DNA of 64,000 nucleotides from Thiodiazotropha sp050305635 (GCA_050305635.1 JBNLFS010000146.1:11974-75973), one strand, 5' to 3'; numbered from the stretch's first letter, positions 26,309-34,981 are shown. Translations and numbers: made by a program. The notes: generated by a model from the letters alone, not told the origin.

Positions 26309-26793
26309 ATATTCATCATTGTCGCTTGGAAGCCGGTCTGTCACAGGCGGGGGTACTGATCGATGCCTTGGCTTCTGCTGAGGATCGTTTCTGGCCCGGC
26401 GAGTGGTGGCCGCTTATGCGCTTCGATCGTCCGCTTGAGGTGGGCGCGACGGGAGGGCACGGACCGATCGGTTATACGGTGGAGGCCTATCAGCCGGGTT
26501 TACTGGCCAGGTTTCGCTTTACCCGTCCGTCGGGTTTTATCGGACACCATTGGCTGGAGGTGCAGCCTGACGGACAGCAGGGGTCAATTCTGCTTCACAC
26601 CATCCATATGCAGGCTTCTCTGAAGAATTGGCTTTACTGGTGGTTTGTGATTCGCCCCCTGCACGACGCTCTGTTGGAGGATGCATTATGCAATGCGAGG
26701 CGTGCGATGGGCATGCCGGAAAATCGGCGTCCCTGGTCGCTTTGGGTCCGGTTTCTGCGGCGGGTGCGATACGGCTCCGGGAAACTAAAGTAG
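26296..26793 (+). CDS. SRPBCC (START-like) domain protein
   Basis: 165 residues from the ATG at 26296, 13 bases inside the ABC1 gene, with GGAAAGGGA before it. The sequence follows the lipid-cavity SRPBCC pattern: WPPM-like WWPLMRFDRPLEVGATGGHG, then GPIGYTVEAYQPG, RFRFTRPSGFIGHHWLEV and a long C-terminal helix. Such proteins bind hydrophobic small molecules; COQ10, a quinone carrier, is one member class. Last gene of the TetR-ABC1 operon. No catalytic residues stand out. Confidence 0.72.
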   Translation: MQIVNIHHCRLEAGLSQAGVLIDALASAEDRFWPGEWWPLMRFDRPLEVGATGGHGPIGYTVEAYQPGLLARFRFTRPSGFIGHHWLEVQPDGQQGSILLHTIHMQASLKNWLYWWFVIRPLHDALLEDALCNARRAMGMPENRRPWSLWVRFLRRVRYGSGKLK

Positions 26794-26805
26794 CGGCTAT
26801 CATGC

Positions 26806-27102
26806 TCAATTTTCTGAAAGCCACTCTTTGGTATCTTGCCGACCAATAATACTCATGATCAGTACAATATTGTCCTCAACACAGTAATAAATAGCATCTA
26901 CACCACAAGGGCTTCTTCGATAACCTTCGCGTATATTGTCTACAGCTTGATAGAGGAGAGGGTGTGCGGCGAGTTCTTCAAAGCGTTCAATGAGTGTGTT
27001 GTAGTATTTGTCGGCTTGCTCTAAACCATATTCCTTAAAGCCGTGTAACCAGATTCGTTCTAAGTCTGCTTCAGCTTCATTTGAGAGTTTATAAGTCCCC
27101 AT
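26806..27102 (-). CDS. ParE/RelE-family toxin
   Basis: 98 residues: YKLSNEAEADLERIWLHGFK at the N-terminus, AHPLLYQAVDNIREGYRRSP in the middle and IYYCVEDNIVLIMSIIGRQD at the end, the ParE fold and its C-terminal strand. ParE toxins poison DNA gyrase. It overlaps the antitoxin gene by 14 bases and is translated after it. Lower GC than the flanking operons suggests a later arrival. Confidence 0.85.
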   Translation of the reverse strand: MGTYKLSNEAEADLERIWLHGFKEYGLEQADKYYNTLIERFEELAAHPLLYQAVDNIREGYRRSPCGVDAIYYCVEDNIVLIMSIIGRQDTKEWLSEN

Positions 27103-27346
27103 TGGTTCTTGCTCTTTCCTTGATTTCAGCGAGAATCTGATCTCTATTTTTATCAGTAAAGCCGCTTTGCTCGGCTTTGATTAGCTTCGCGCGAATATAC
27201 GCAATTTCCTTGTTTTCATCTTGATCACGTCGGATCAGCTCTCGCAGGTATTCGCTGTCGCTTGCATATTCACCAGATCCTACGCGGTCTTTAACGTATT
27301 GATCCAGTGTTTCAGTGATCGAATAGGTACGTTTCACCATTGGCAT
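27089..27346 (-). CDS. ParD-family antitoxin
   Basis: 85 residues. A ribbon-helix-helix start (MVKRTYSITETLDQYVKDRV) with SGEYASDSEYLRELIRRDQD is typical of ParD; the C-terminal half, which binds toxin, is charged and helical. AAGGA lies eight bases before the ATG at 27346. A perfect palindrome 25 bases upstream is the likely operator for the antitoxin or the complex. Confidence 0.88.
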   Translation of the reverse strand: MPMVKRTYSITETLDQYVKDRVGSGEYASDSEYLRELIRRDQDENKEIAYIRAKLIKAEQSGFTDKNRDQILAEIKERARTNGDL

Positions 27347-27370
27347 TTTTCAGGTCCTTCCAATTCGTGG

Positions 27371-27389
27371 GGTATGAATTATTCATACC
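27371..27389. promoter_or_regulatory. Palindromic operator of the parDE operon
   Basis: GGTATGAATTATTCATACC is a perfect 9+1+9 palindrome, 25 bases upstream of the parD ATG. ParD ribbon-helix-helix dimers bind such sites and repress their own operon. Confidence 0.75.
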
Positions 27390-27598
27390 ACGAGATTCTG
27401 CCTCTGGCAATACATTAATGTATACGGAGGCTCGGGAACCGGGCATGAATCGCTCGCTCTACATCGACTCTGATTATGCCGACTTCAACGCCAAGAACGG
27501 GCAGGCAACTGGTTTCTGCGATGGGTGCGATACGGTTCCGGGAACCTGCAAAATTGTAGCTATCGGTGTCTGAGAATCGAAATGATCCGTGCCAGGGT

Positions 27599-28138
27599 TT
27601 ACAAAGGGTAGAACCTGCGTTGGGTTTTTTCCAGCGCTGTTTCGAACTGTGCCTTTCGTGCCGGGTCCTCCTCCTGCTCCCAGGCCTCTCGGAGGGTGGC
27701 AATGGCGGGTTTGCCCCATCTGCGAAAGGCAATAACGGTATCGAAACGCGTACTCGATTCTGGATTGAAGAGTAAGGAAATCGCCAGACTGAGGTCCTGT
27801 GGCAAATCGGCCGATGTGAGTGCGCTCGCTGCAGAGCCGAATACGTCAGGATGTATAGCGGTGGGGGCGAGAATAAGATCGGTGGTCAGCTTGCCTCGGT
27901 ACTCTAAGATGTCCGCGATCCATGAGCAAACCCTCGGGTCCGACTCGATTTGTATCTGGGCTATCAAGGCATCGTCGAATCTTGCGAAAACAGGATCATC
28001 TTGAACATCCCTTACCTCGTCGGGAAATTGCCGATTGCCTGGACGAATTGCCTGGAAGCGAATTGCCTGGAACGAATTGCCGACGAATTGCCTGGACACC
28101 CATCCCAACAGTTGCATTAAAAAAGGGGATTCTGTCAA
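27599..28138 (-). CDS. Hypothetical protein with repetitive 5' end
   Basis: Up to 179 residues. From about VRDVQDDPVFARFDDALIA onward the sequence is an acidic, helical protein (DPRVCSWIADILEYRGKL, RFDTVIAFRRWGKPAIATL) without a recognised domain, somewhat HEAT-like. The first 40 codons run through GAATTGCC repeats (28045-28092) and encode FQAIR twice, so the true start is unclear and the 5' end may be damaged. It sits between the ParDE module and a RAYT transposase, and no ribosome site supports the ATG at 28138. Confidence 0.45.
   Translation of the reverse strand: MTESPFLMQLLGWVSRQFVGNSFQAIRFQAIRPGNRQFPDEVRDVQDDPVFARFDDALIAQIQIESDPRVCSWIADILEYRGKLTTDLILAPTAIHPDVFGSAASALTSADLPQDLSLAISLLFNPESSTRFDTVIAFRRWGKPAIATLREAWEQEEDPARKAQFETALEKTQRRFYPL
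28045..28092. repeat. Four irregular direct copies of GAATTGCC
   Basis: GAATTGCC occurs at 28045, 28060, 28074 and 28085, three copies followed by TGG. Spacings of 15, 14 and 11 bases are irregular. The block lies 95 bases upstream of the RAYT gene and inside the 5' end of the hypothetical gene on the other strand. Confidence 0.75.
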
Positions 28139-28186
28139 CCTTCAACACATCAGATAGAAACGTTCCCGATATCAAGGAGTGATGTC

Positions 28187-29185
28187 ATGCCCAAGCCTCG
28201 GAAGGCGCTGATTTCCCTGGACGATACCACTTATTACCACTGCATGAGCCGATGCGTGCGACGTGCCTTTCTCTGCGGCGATGATCCCCTGACGGGACAA
28301 AGTTACGAACACCGTCGCCAGTGGATTCTTGATAAACTCATTGAATTGACAGGATGTTTTGCCATCGACTGCTGCGGCTATGCCCTGATGTCGAATCACT
28401 ATCATCTGGTGCTGTTCGTGGATCGTGATGCCGCGAAGGCCTGGACCCAGGATGAGGTGATCGAGCGCTGGCAAAAGTTGTTCAAGGGGTCGGTTCTGGT
28501 GGGCCGTTATCAGTCCGGTCAGAACCTGTCCCGTGCCGAACGGGAGGCGTTGAATCAACAGGTGTCCCTGTGGCGGGAGCGACTCATGGATATCAGTTGG
28601 TTTATGCGTTGCCTCAATGAATCTGTAGCCCGTAGGGCCAATCAGGAGGATCAGTGCTCTGGTCGCTTCTGGGAGGGCCGCTTCAAATCCCAGGCGCTGC
28701 TGGATGAGAAGGCCTTGGCGGCCTGTCTGGTCTACGTAGATCTCAATCCGGTACGCGCCAAGATTGCGGAGACTCCCGAATCCTCGGACTATACCTCCAT
28801 CGCGGATCGCATTGCTTCGGCAAGGGGCAGTGAGCAGAGCCAGGAATCCGATAAAACTCAACCCGCTCATCTGCTACCCTTTGTTGGAAACCCTCGTCAT
28901 GACATGCCCAAGGGCCTGTCGTTTAACCTCACAGATTATCTCGAACTGGTCGACTGGACGGGACGTATTATCCGAGAAGATAAACCGGGTTACATTCCTC
29001 TGGATCTTCCACCCATTCTGGATCGCCTGCAGATCGATCCACTGCACTGGTGCTACCTGGCAAAGCACTTTGAGAGCCCATTCAAGGGTCTGGTCGGTGC
29101 GGCCTACACCCTTAAACAGGCCTGTCAGACACTGGGCTATCAACGAAGTCCCGGAATGTCGGCTTGTCGACAGTTTCTGACGTAA
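28187..29185 (+). mobile_element. REP-associated tyrosine transposase (RAYT, Y1/IS200-like)
   Basis: 332 residues with AAGGAG seven bases before the ATG. The Y1 HUH pair is in ALMSNHYHLVLFVDRDAAK, after the TTYYHCMSRCVRRAFLC opening usual for this family. The C-terminal GRFWEGRFKSQALLDEKAL and YVDLNPVRAKIA segments are also typical. RAYTs cut and join single-stranded DNA at REP hairpins and spread them. Candidate REP units occur at 14388, 30890 and 56200. No IS-like flanking ends were found, so it is a domesticated or single-copy transposase gene. Confidence 0.9.
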
Positions 29186-29609
29186 ACAACTCTCTAAATC
29201 ACAGATCATTCATGTCAAATCTGCGCTTGCAGAGAACGTCTTTCGCCGCTTTTCTTGAATAAACCGTAGCAAACAACGAATTATCTCACTGATTGAGAGA
29301 AATCGCCTTGTCGGGTCTCGATTCTATGGGTGATTCATAGGTTGCGCTGCTAATCATCATGAATTATGTGAAGAAGCAATTCTTCTTTATTATGGCTGTC
29401 CTGTTTGATCTGTTTGAATGCTGTTTGAATGGCAAAAGCATCGCTTCGAATTCGTTCAGGTTAAATGGATGATTGATTTTAGGATTCATTGCCGTAAGCG
29501 GCTTTTCAGAGAATTTGATTGTTTGGATGTCATTGACGTTATTTCGAAGTGGTGATAAAAACATCCACGCTATTCAATGGATTTTTAACATATATCTCAA
29601 GGAAGAATT
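29186..29609. other. AT-rich intergenic region before the calpain-like gene
   Basis: About 420 AT-rich bases. A 66-codon frame on the minus strand (29364-29564) has no ribosome site. CAAGGAAG just before 29610 is the ribosome site of the protease gene. No hairpin with a T-run or clear promoter was recognised. Confidence 0.5.
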
Positions 29610-30821
29610 ATGAATCAAGTTATTACAAACGTGTTGGGTTATAAGGCAAATGCAGTGGCCAACAATGCGACCGAAGTTGACCGGCAAACCCGGGGGCGGT
29701 TGCTTTACCGCAGGGCAAGTCTGAGTACCGATCGTGAACGGTTAGTCAAAGAGGAGTTCAGCGGCTGTTGTTCAGATGAAAGGGAACAGATTGCGAATGA
29801 TTTCATCAAAGAGGCGAAACGTGAAGGACTCAATCAGTTAGCCGAGCAGCCTGACGGTCAACACGCCCTAGCGGAGGTGTATCGCCATGCCGGCTCTGAA
29901 TGTGCCGAGTTTATGCAATGTGTACACAGAGAGCAAGGCAATACAGCCGTGAATTATACACGTGGTCCCGGACTTGCGATCTCCGATGATATTCCTGGTG
30001 AAATTCCTGGTATTCTTACCCCAGGCATCTGGGAAGATTATGATTTTCCATATGATCTTGTTGATCCGGCACCCGAATCTGAGGATATCTATGGCGGTAG
30101 GGATTGGGTGTTGGGTGAGAACTCTCAGTTGTACGTTAACGGCATTAGCTATAATGATGTACGTCAGGGTTACGTGGGTGATTGTTCAATGATGGCAACC
30201 ATTGCATCTGTGGCGTCTTTAAATCCAAATTTCATCCGTGACGCGATCAAGGATAATCACAATAACACCTATACTGTGCGCCTATATGATTCGCACGGCA
30301 AGGCAGAATACGTCACGGTCGATGGAGAATTGTTTCGGAAAACAGATGGAACCCCGGTCTATGCGCATGGCAGCCAAATATATGAAATCTGGCCCGCTAT
30401 CATAGAGAAGGCCTATGCCAGGTGGGAGGGTGGTTACGCGAATATAAAAAGCAGAACCGCTACTGATACCATCATGACATTGACAGGCACCAGGGCGCAT
30501 TACGTTAGCAACCAGATACCTTCCTCGATGTTGTATGATGCGATTCGTTCGTCCCTCGCAAGCGGTAGTCCTGTGATTGCATCGAGCTATGATGATTCCT
30601 CGCGTCACAATGGCACTGGAATAGTTGAAGATCATGCATACTCAGTTCTTAGGGTTTATGAAGAGGGTGGTCAGCAATGGATCGTTCTTCGCAATCCCTG
30701 GGGCTATCGTGAATATCAAAACAATAACTATGAAACCAGAGGAAGCCAGCTCGAAGATGGCGTCTTCCGCATGAAAATAGAAGACTATTGCCGGCATTTT
30801 CATAGGACTACAATGGGTTGA
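29610..30821 (+). CDS. Calpain-like C2-family cysteine protease
   Basis: 403 residues with AAGGAAG six bases from the ATG. The papain-fold calpain triad is complete: Cys in YVGDCSMMATIASV, His in VEDHAYSVLRVY and Asn in IVLRNPWGYREY. The first 150 residues are helical and unlike eukaryotic calpain domains. No signal peptide or membrane helix, so it acts in the cytoplasm or is exported by a specialised system. Base composition is AT-richer than the core genes, and it lies between a transposase and duplicated lipoproteins, pointing to transfer. Bacterial calpains are rare and mostly uncharacterised; an effector or toxin role is possible. Confidence 0.85.
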   Translation: MNQVITNVLGYKANAVANNATEVDRQTRGRLLYRRASLSTDRERLVKEEFSGCCSDEREQIANDFIKEAKREGLNQLAEQPDGQHALAEVYRHAGSECAEFMQCVHREQGNTAVNYTRGPGLAISDDIPGEIPGILTPGIWEDYDFPYDLVDPAPESEDIYGGRDWVLGENSQLYVNGISYNDVRQGYVGDCSMMATIASVASLNPNFIRDAIKDNHNNTYTVRLYDSHGKAEYVTVDGELFRKTDGTPVYAHGSQIYEIWPAIIEKAYARWEGGYANIKSRTATDTIMTLTGTRAHYVSNQIPSSMLYDAIRSSLASGSPVIASSYDDSSRHNGTGIVEDHAYSVLRVYEEGGQQWIVLRNPWGYREYQNNNYETRGSQLEDGVFRMKIEDYCRHFHRTTMG

Positions 30822-31168
30822 AGTTTCCTGATTTCTACTCGATGCATATATACCACAGCGCGGTTATAGTCTAAGAGGATCTTTCCTTGTTCCCACGCGT
30901 TGCGTGGGAATGTGATGTAACAGTTAAATGTTCATAAGATTTTTCAAGATTCGGTTGTATTGTTGTGATGTATAAGCTACACGCAGCCATACATTAGCAA
31001 TTTATCTTTTCATCGTTGAGTGCGTTTTTACTGGCTATACGGGTTGAACTTACAGGTTCAGTGTTTCTCTCAAACGTAATGCTAGGTTTATCTCATGCTC
31101 ATTCCTCAGCAAGATTGAGTTATGCCTATTCAGAAAAATGGAATGTTAATCGATACAGGAAAGTAACG
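30822..31168. other. Intergenic region with a REP hairpin
   Basis: It holds the hairpin at 30890-30910 and then AT-rich sequence up to the lipoprotein gene. A frame beginning at 31016 runs into that gene but lacks a ribosome site. Confidence 0.5.
30890..30910. repeat. REP-type hairpin TTCCCACGC/GCGTGGGAA
   Basis: Nine perfect base pairs around a GTT loop. This palindrome type is common between genes of gammaproteobacteria. It may also end the calpain-like transcript. No T-run follows. Confidence 0.65.
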
Positions 31169-31786
31169 ATGTATAAATATCAATATCTCGTGACTGCTTT
31201 GTTTTCTGTTTTATTAGTTGGTTGTAATTCCAGTAGTAGTCATCAGAGCAATACTGTCACTACTGAAGAAATCCTCTATATCGACCACTATAAAACTCAC
31301 TGTAGAACAGGTCCTAGCGGATTGTGTCTGCGAGGAAAGATAGACATTGATGGTGAATGGTATGCAGATATAGATGGGATTCAAGATTTTCACTATGAGT
31401 GGGGGCATAGTTACAAAGTACTGGTTAGGAAAGACAAAGATACGGATCCAGAAACCGTAGGAGGCGGGACAAGCTATTTCCTACTTGAGGTGCTGGAGGA
31501 TCAAATTGTTGAGCCGAATACGCTCTTTACACTTGTTGTATATAAACTCGCTTACGCTGGGTTAACAAAGGTTGAAGAGAACCTGTTCTGGTATGGAGAT
31601 GATAAGTTGGTAACATGTAAGCCTGCTGATTGTTTTGGAATCGAGGCGTTGCAAGATCAGGATTTAGAAATCCTGATAGAAGTTACATATCAGGAGTCTA
31701 TTGATGATCCATTGATGATCACTCAGGTGTTATGCGCTGCTCCCACTGGTTTAATGTTTGAACAAGATTGTCCTGATGAACAGTAG
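31169..31786 (+). CDS. DUF4377-type lipoprotein
   Basis: 205 residues from the ATG at 31169 with ACAGGAAAG upstream. A lipoprotein signal ends in the lipobox LVGC (Cys near residue 19). The start of the mature part has YIDHYKTHCRTGPSGLCLRG and FHYEWGHSYKVLVRK, the pattern I associate with DUF4377 (a DHY-x-x-x-C motif followed by a short beta domain). Function of the family is unknown to me. A second, broken copy follows 168 bases later. AT-rich composition suggests transfer. Confidence 0.75.
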   Translation: MYKYQYLVTALFSVLLVGCNSSSSHQSNTVTTEEILYIDHYKTHCRTGPSGLCLRGKIDIDGEWYADIDGIQDFHYEWGHSYKVLVRKDKDTDPETVGGGTSYFLLEVLEDQIVEPNTLFTLVVYKLAYAGLTKVEENLFWYGDDKLVTCKPADCFGIEALQDQDLEILIEVTYQESIDDPLMITQVLCAAPTGLMFEQDCPDEQ

Positions 31787-31954
31787 TTAAGTTATTTTCG
31801 CGTTCTGTGAAGGAGTGTATGCCAGTACCTTGCAGCAACCTTTAGCTTGACGTTATTGTCTGACAGGAGTCGACATTCCTGCGATGAGTGTAGAAACGAG
31901 ATGTGATTCAGTATATCCAAAGAAACGGAATTTCAATTGTTACAGGAAGTAACG

Positions 31955-32273
31955 ATGTTTAAATATCAATATCTCGCGATTGCTTTGTTTTCTATTTTAT
32001 TGATTGGTTGTAACTCCGGTGGTGGCCAACACACAACTACAGTCATAACAGAAGAAGTTCTCTACATTGATCACTATAAAACCCACTGCACAACTGGCCC
32101 TAACGGATTGTGTCTCCGCGGTAAGACAGATAAGGATGATGAATGGAATGCAGATATCGATTGGATTAATGATTTCCACTATGAGTGGGGACATAGGTAC
32201 AAAGTTAAAGTCCGAAAAAAGAAAGTATATTCTGAACTCGATGTTTGACCGTGATTGTCTTCATGATTATTGA
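31955..32273 (+). pseudogene. Second DUF4377-type lipoprotein copy with internal deletion and frameshift
   Basis: The first 89 codons (ATG 31955) match the previous gene closely, including ribosome site, MFKYQYLAIALF signal, LIGC lipobox and HYKTHC. After RYKVKVRKKK the frame ends at 32248. In another frame the tail SMFDRDCLHDY (to 32273) matches the MFEQDCPDEQ end of the first copy. So the middle, about 105 codons, was deleted and the ends joined out of frame. The remaining product would be a 97-residue lipoprotein of doubtful use. Confidence 0.75.
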
Positions 32274-32302
32274 TTTCATGAGAGGGCAGAGGGGACTCAG
32301 CG

Positions 32303-33328
32303 TTAAGATTTATGTCCCTTTAAACCCTGGGATAGGAACAACTTCCCGTGATCGTCGATCATCACGGCCTCCACGTCGTCTAAGCGGTCGATCAGCGCCA
32401 TGCCGGCCTCTATGCCCAGGACGAACAGGCTGGTGGAGAGCGCGTCGGTGCGTGTGGCGTTGGGTCCGATGACGGTTACGCTCTGCATGCCGGAGGCGGA
32501 GCGTCCGGTCTTGGGGCTGATGATGTGGTGATAACGGACACCGTCCGCCTCGAAGTAGCGTTCGTAGTCCCCGGAGGTGGATACAGCGCTGTCCTGCAGG
32601 TTGAGGGTGGTGGCGATGGCGTTCTTGCGCCGGGGCGCCTGAATACCGATCTGCCAGGGACGTCCCTGGTGGTCGCCCAACAGGCGGCTGTCGCCGCCGG
32701 CGGTCACCAGGGCGTGTGCTATTCCCCGGTCCTGCAGCAGGGCGATGGCGCGATCCACCGCGTACCCTTTGGCGATACCCCCCAGGTCGATCTTGACGCC
32801 GGGCCGCTCGAAATACACGCTGCTCTGTTCCCGGTCGAGGATGACATGGTGGTAGTCGATCAGGGGCAATGAGGCTTGAGTGGTTTCCGTACTGGGTTTT
32901 TCGCCGGTGCGGTAGTTGTAGAGATGGCCGACCGAGGCGAAGGTGATATCGAAGGCGCCATCGGTCAGCTCTGAATAGTCTTGTGAGCGTTCGAGCAGTT
33001 CAAAGAATTCACCGGATATGGGAACCGGCGCCTCTGCGGCCATCCGGTTGACCAGGGAGAGTTCGCTGTGCTCTTTGTAGGGACTGAGCTTTTCATCCAA
33101 TCGGCGGAACTCGTCAAACACCTCCTGTATCGCCTGAGCGCCTTCATCCTCCCGCTCATGCCATAACTCGACCGACACCCGAGTGCCCATGATCGCGGCG
33201 TTTTCGTGCAGCCACTCCGCGCAGAGTTCGGGGGGAAGAAGGATGAGTGCGACCAGGAGCGTCAGAAAGAAACGGATGTTCCTGAGGCGCTTCGGTTGTC
33301 GGATCACGAGGCTTGTAACAATGGACAT
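32303..33328 (-). CDS. apbE: FAD:protein FMN transferase (ApbE family)
   Basis: 341 residues from the ATG at 33328; a GTG at 33451 is also in frame but less natural. An N-terminal membrane segment/signal (FFLTLLVALILLPPELC) is followed by IMGTRVSVELW, LSPYKEHSELSLVNRM, VKIDLGGIAKGYAVDRA, ALVTAGGDSRLLG, HHIISPKTGR and TRTDALSTSLFVLG. ApbE attaches FMN to Thr/Ser of periplasmic redox proteins. It is the last gene of the TPR-ExbB/D-TonB cluster, after a 160-base gap with a hairpin. I found no clear flavinylation motif in its neighbours, so its substrate may be elsewhere. Confidence 0.9.
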   Translation of the reverse strand: MSIVTSLVIRQPKRLRNIRFFLTLLVALILLPPELCAEWLHENAAIMGTRVSVELWHEREDEGAQAIQEVFDEFRRLDEKLSPYKEHSELSLVNRMAAEAPVPISGEFFELLERSQDYSELTDGAFDITFASVGHLYNYRTGEKPSTETTQASLPLIDYHHVILDREQSSVYFERPGVKIDLGGIAKGYAVDRAIALLQDRGIAHALVTAGGDSRLLGDHQGRPWQIGIQAPRRKNAIATTLNLQDSAVSTSGDYERYFEADGVRYHHIISPKTGRSASGMQSVTVIGPNATRTDALSTSLFVLGIEAGMALIDRLDDVEAVMIDDHGKLFLSQGLKGHKS

Positions 33329-33413
33329 CTTGGTCTTAGGGCCTGCGGACCTTAACGTTGTTTGTGAATGGTGGTTGATCGCGGGTTGGACGGATCTAGC
33401 GAAATTCCGCTTG

Positions 33414-33439
33414 TTGTCCCGGGGTCTGACCCGGGACAA
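33414..33439. repeat. GC-rich hairpin between agmX-like and apbE genes
   Basis: TTGTCCCGGG (33414-33423) pairs perfectly with CCCGGGACAA (33430-33439). There is no T-run on the minus strand. It may be an interspersed palindrome or an mRNA processing site reducing apbE expression relative to the operon. Confidence 0.65.
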
Positions 33440-33488
33440 CGGATGGTTCACTCAGTACCTACGGCAGTATAGGACACGACACTCGTGC

Positions 33489-34472
33489 CTATGAGGGCAG
33501 GAAGTCGATCGGGTAGGAGACCACCGCCTTATCCACATCGCGGCTTGGGAACTTGAACAGCTTGATGCGCGATACCAGCTTTCTCTCCAGTTGAGGATTG
33601 TTCAACTCCGAAGAGACGATCTTGCAGTCGATCACCTTGCCGTCGGCTGAGATGGTCAGCTCCAACACCACTTTGCCTCGCAGGGTAGGGTCTTCGCGCA
33701 GGGCGCGATTGTACAGTGCATAGACCGCGCCCTTGTTCTGATCGAAGACCAGCTGAATCTCCTCCCGGGTACGACCGCCCCGGGACTGGCCCTTGGCGCT
33801 GCGGCTGCTTTCGGAAGCCGCCTGACTGCCCCGGGTGATGTCCTTGCTGGCCATCTGGGTGGTGGAGCGGCTGCTCAGTCCCTGGCTGCCTGTTTCGCGG
33901 CTCAGTCCGGCGGTGTTGATGCCGCCACTGCCCTGGGAGGCGGAAGCGGTGATGATGGAACGCTGGTTCACCACGCCCTGGGTGCCCTGGTCCGTGATCT
34001 TCTGCACTCCGCGCACATTCTTCAGTACCGGTTCCTCACGCAGGTCGGCGAGTTGGTCGGAGAATGCCAGCAGTCCGGCACTGGCGGCTTTTTTACGCGC
34101 TTCTTCCGCGCTGGGTTTCTTTTCCGCGACCTGTTTGGGCGGTTCCTTTTTGACCGGCTCCGGCTTCTTTTCCACAACCTCGGGTTTCTTCTCCTCCGGC
34201 TTGGGTTTGGGCGGCTCCTCCTTGACCAGTTTTTTCGGCTCGGGTTTCGGCGGTGGCGGTAGCTGTTTCTGCTCCAGGATCAGCCGGGCCAGGCGGGGCG
34301 GGATGGTCTGCTTTTTGAAACGCTCTTTCTCCGGGAGCTGGATCACGGTGATCAGCAGTGCCAGGACCAGGGCGCTGACCATGGTTATGACGAAAATCAC
34401 ATGAAAGCGCCGCTCTTCGGAGCTGGCCGTATTCCATGGCAGATTCGATGAATGCCGGTAGGAGACGCTCAC
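33489..34472 (-). CDS. TonB-like energy transducer with AgmX/PglI C-terminal domain
   Basis: 327 residues. One membrane helix near 24-43 (HVIFVITMVSALVLALLITV), a Pro/Lys/Glu-rich spacer to about 125 that could span the periplasm, a Ser/Gly/Gln-rich region, and a C-terminal domain from about 245 with FDQNKGAVYALYNRALREDP and ELTISADGKVIDCKIVSSEL. This C-terminal pattern (repeated in Myxococcus AgmX/GltJ and PglI) replaces the classical TonB fold. It should transmit motion of the ExbB-ExbD motor to the outer envelope. ATGA overlap with the ExbD gene upstream. Confidence 0.85.
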   Translation of the reverse strand: MSVSYRHSSNLPWNTASSEERRFHVIFVITMVSALVLALLITVIQLPEKERFKKQTIPPRLARLILEQKQLPPPPKPEPKKLVKEEPPKPKPEEKKPEVVEKKPEPVKKEPPKQVAEKKPSAEEARKKAASAGLLAFSDQLADLREEPVLKNVRGVQKITDQGTQGVVNQRSIITASASQGSGGINTAGLSRETGSQGLSSRSTTQMASKDITRGSQAASESSRSAKGQSRGGRTREEIQLVFDQNKGAVYALYNRALREDPTLRGKVVLELTISADGKVIDCKIVSSELNNPQLERKLVSRIKLFKFPSRDVDKAVVSYPIDFLPS

Positions 34473-34981
34473 AGGGTCTGCCCCCCTTTGGCCGGCTCAT
34501 TCTTACGCATCACGGCCAGGGACACGTGGGGGTATTCCGATTCCGCGCAGGTAGCCATGACCCGTTTCAGAAGCGTGTAGGGGAGCGCCTTATCACCCAT
34601 GATGGTGATGTGACCTTGGAAGGGTTCCAGGCTGGTGCTCTTGGCCCGTTCAGCATGCAGTTGCAGCTCCTCTTTCAGAGCTGTCAGCACGATACCCTCG
34701 GGCAGCGGCCGGGTGAGATCGATGACCTGATGCCCCTGCACCAGGATCTGACGGTCGTTGACCATCACGGTGAGGGTTTCCTGGGGTTTCAGATCGGCCA
34801 CGGATTCCGGCAGGGAGAGCGCCTTGGCGTTGGGCAGCACCTGCACATCGCCGGAATTGACCAGCAGGAAGAACACCAGGATGGTGAAGATATCCATCAG
34901 CGAGACCAGATTCAGCACCGCGCCGGCCTTGTTTCGGCGATGGTGGCGTTCCATGCGCTTGGCACGTCGCGACATTTTCAT
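34469..34981 (-). CDS. ExbD/TolR-family protein with canonical membrane aspartate
   Basis: 170 residues. Short basic cytoplasmic N-terminus, one membrane helix (LNLVSLMDIFTILVFFLLV) with Asp30 at the proton-carrying position of ExbD/TolR/MotB, then a periplasmic domain. Overlaps the ExbD paralog upstream and the TonB-like gene downstream by four bases each. It should form the stator partner of the ExbB/TolQ protein. Confidence 0.9.
   Translation of the reverse strand: MKMSRRAKRMERHHRRNKAGAVLNLVSLMDIFTILVFFLLVNSGDVQVLPNAKALSLPESVADLKPQETLTVMVNDRQILVQGHQVIDLTRPLPEGIVLTALKEELQLHAERAKSTSLEPFQGHITIMGDKALPYTLLKRVMATCAESEYPHVSLAVMRKNEPAKGGQTL

Noticed and set aside
28045..28092. CRISPR array
   Set aside because: Repeats are only eight bases, with irregular 11-15 base spacing and no cas genes.
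29364..29564. 66-codon minus-strand frame in the AT-rich gap
   Set aside because: No ribosome site, no motif, and codon use typical of random AT-rich DNA.
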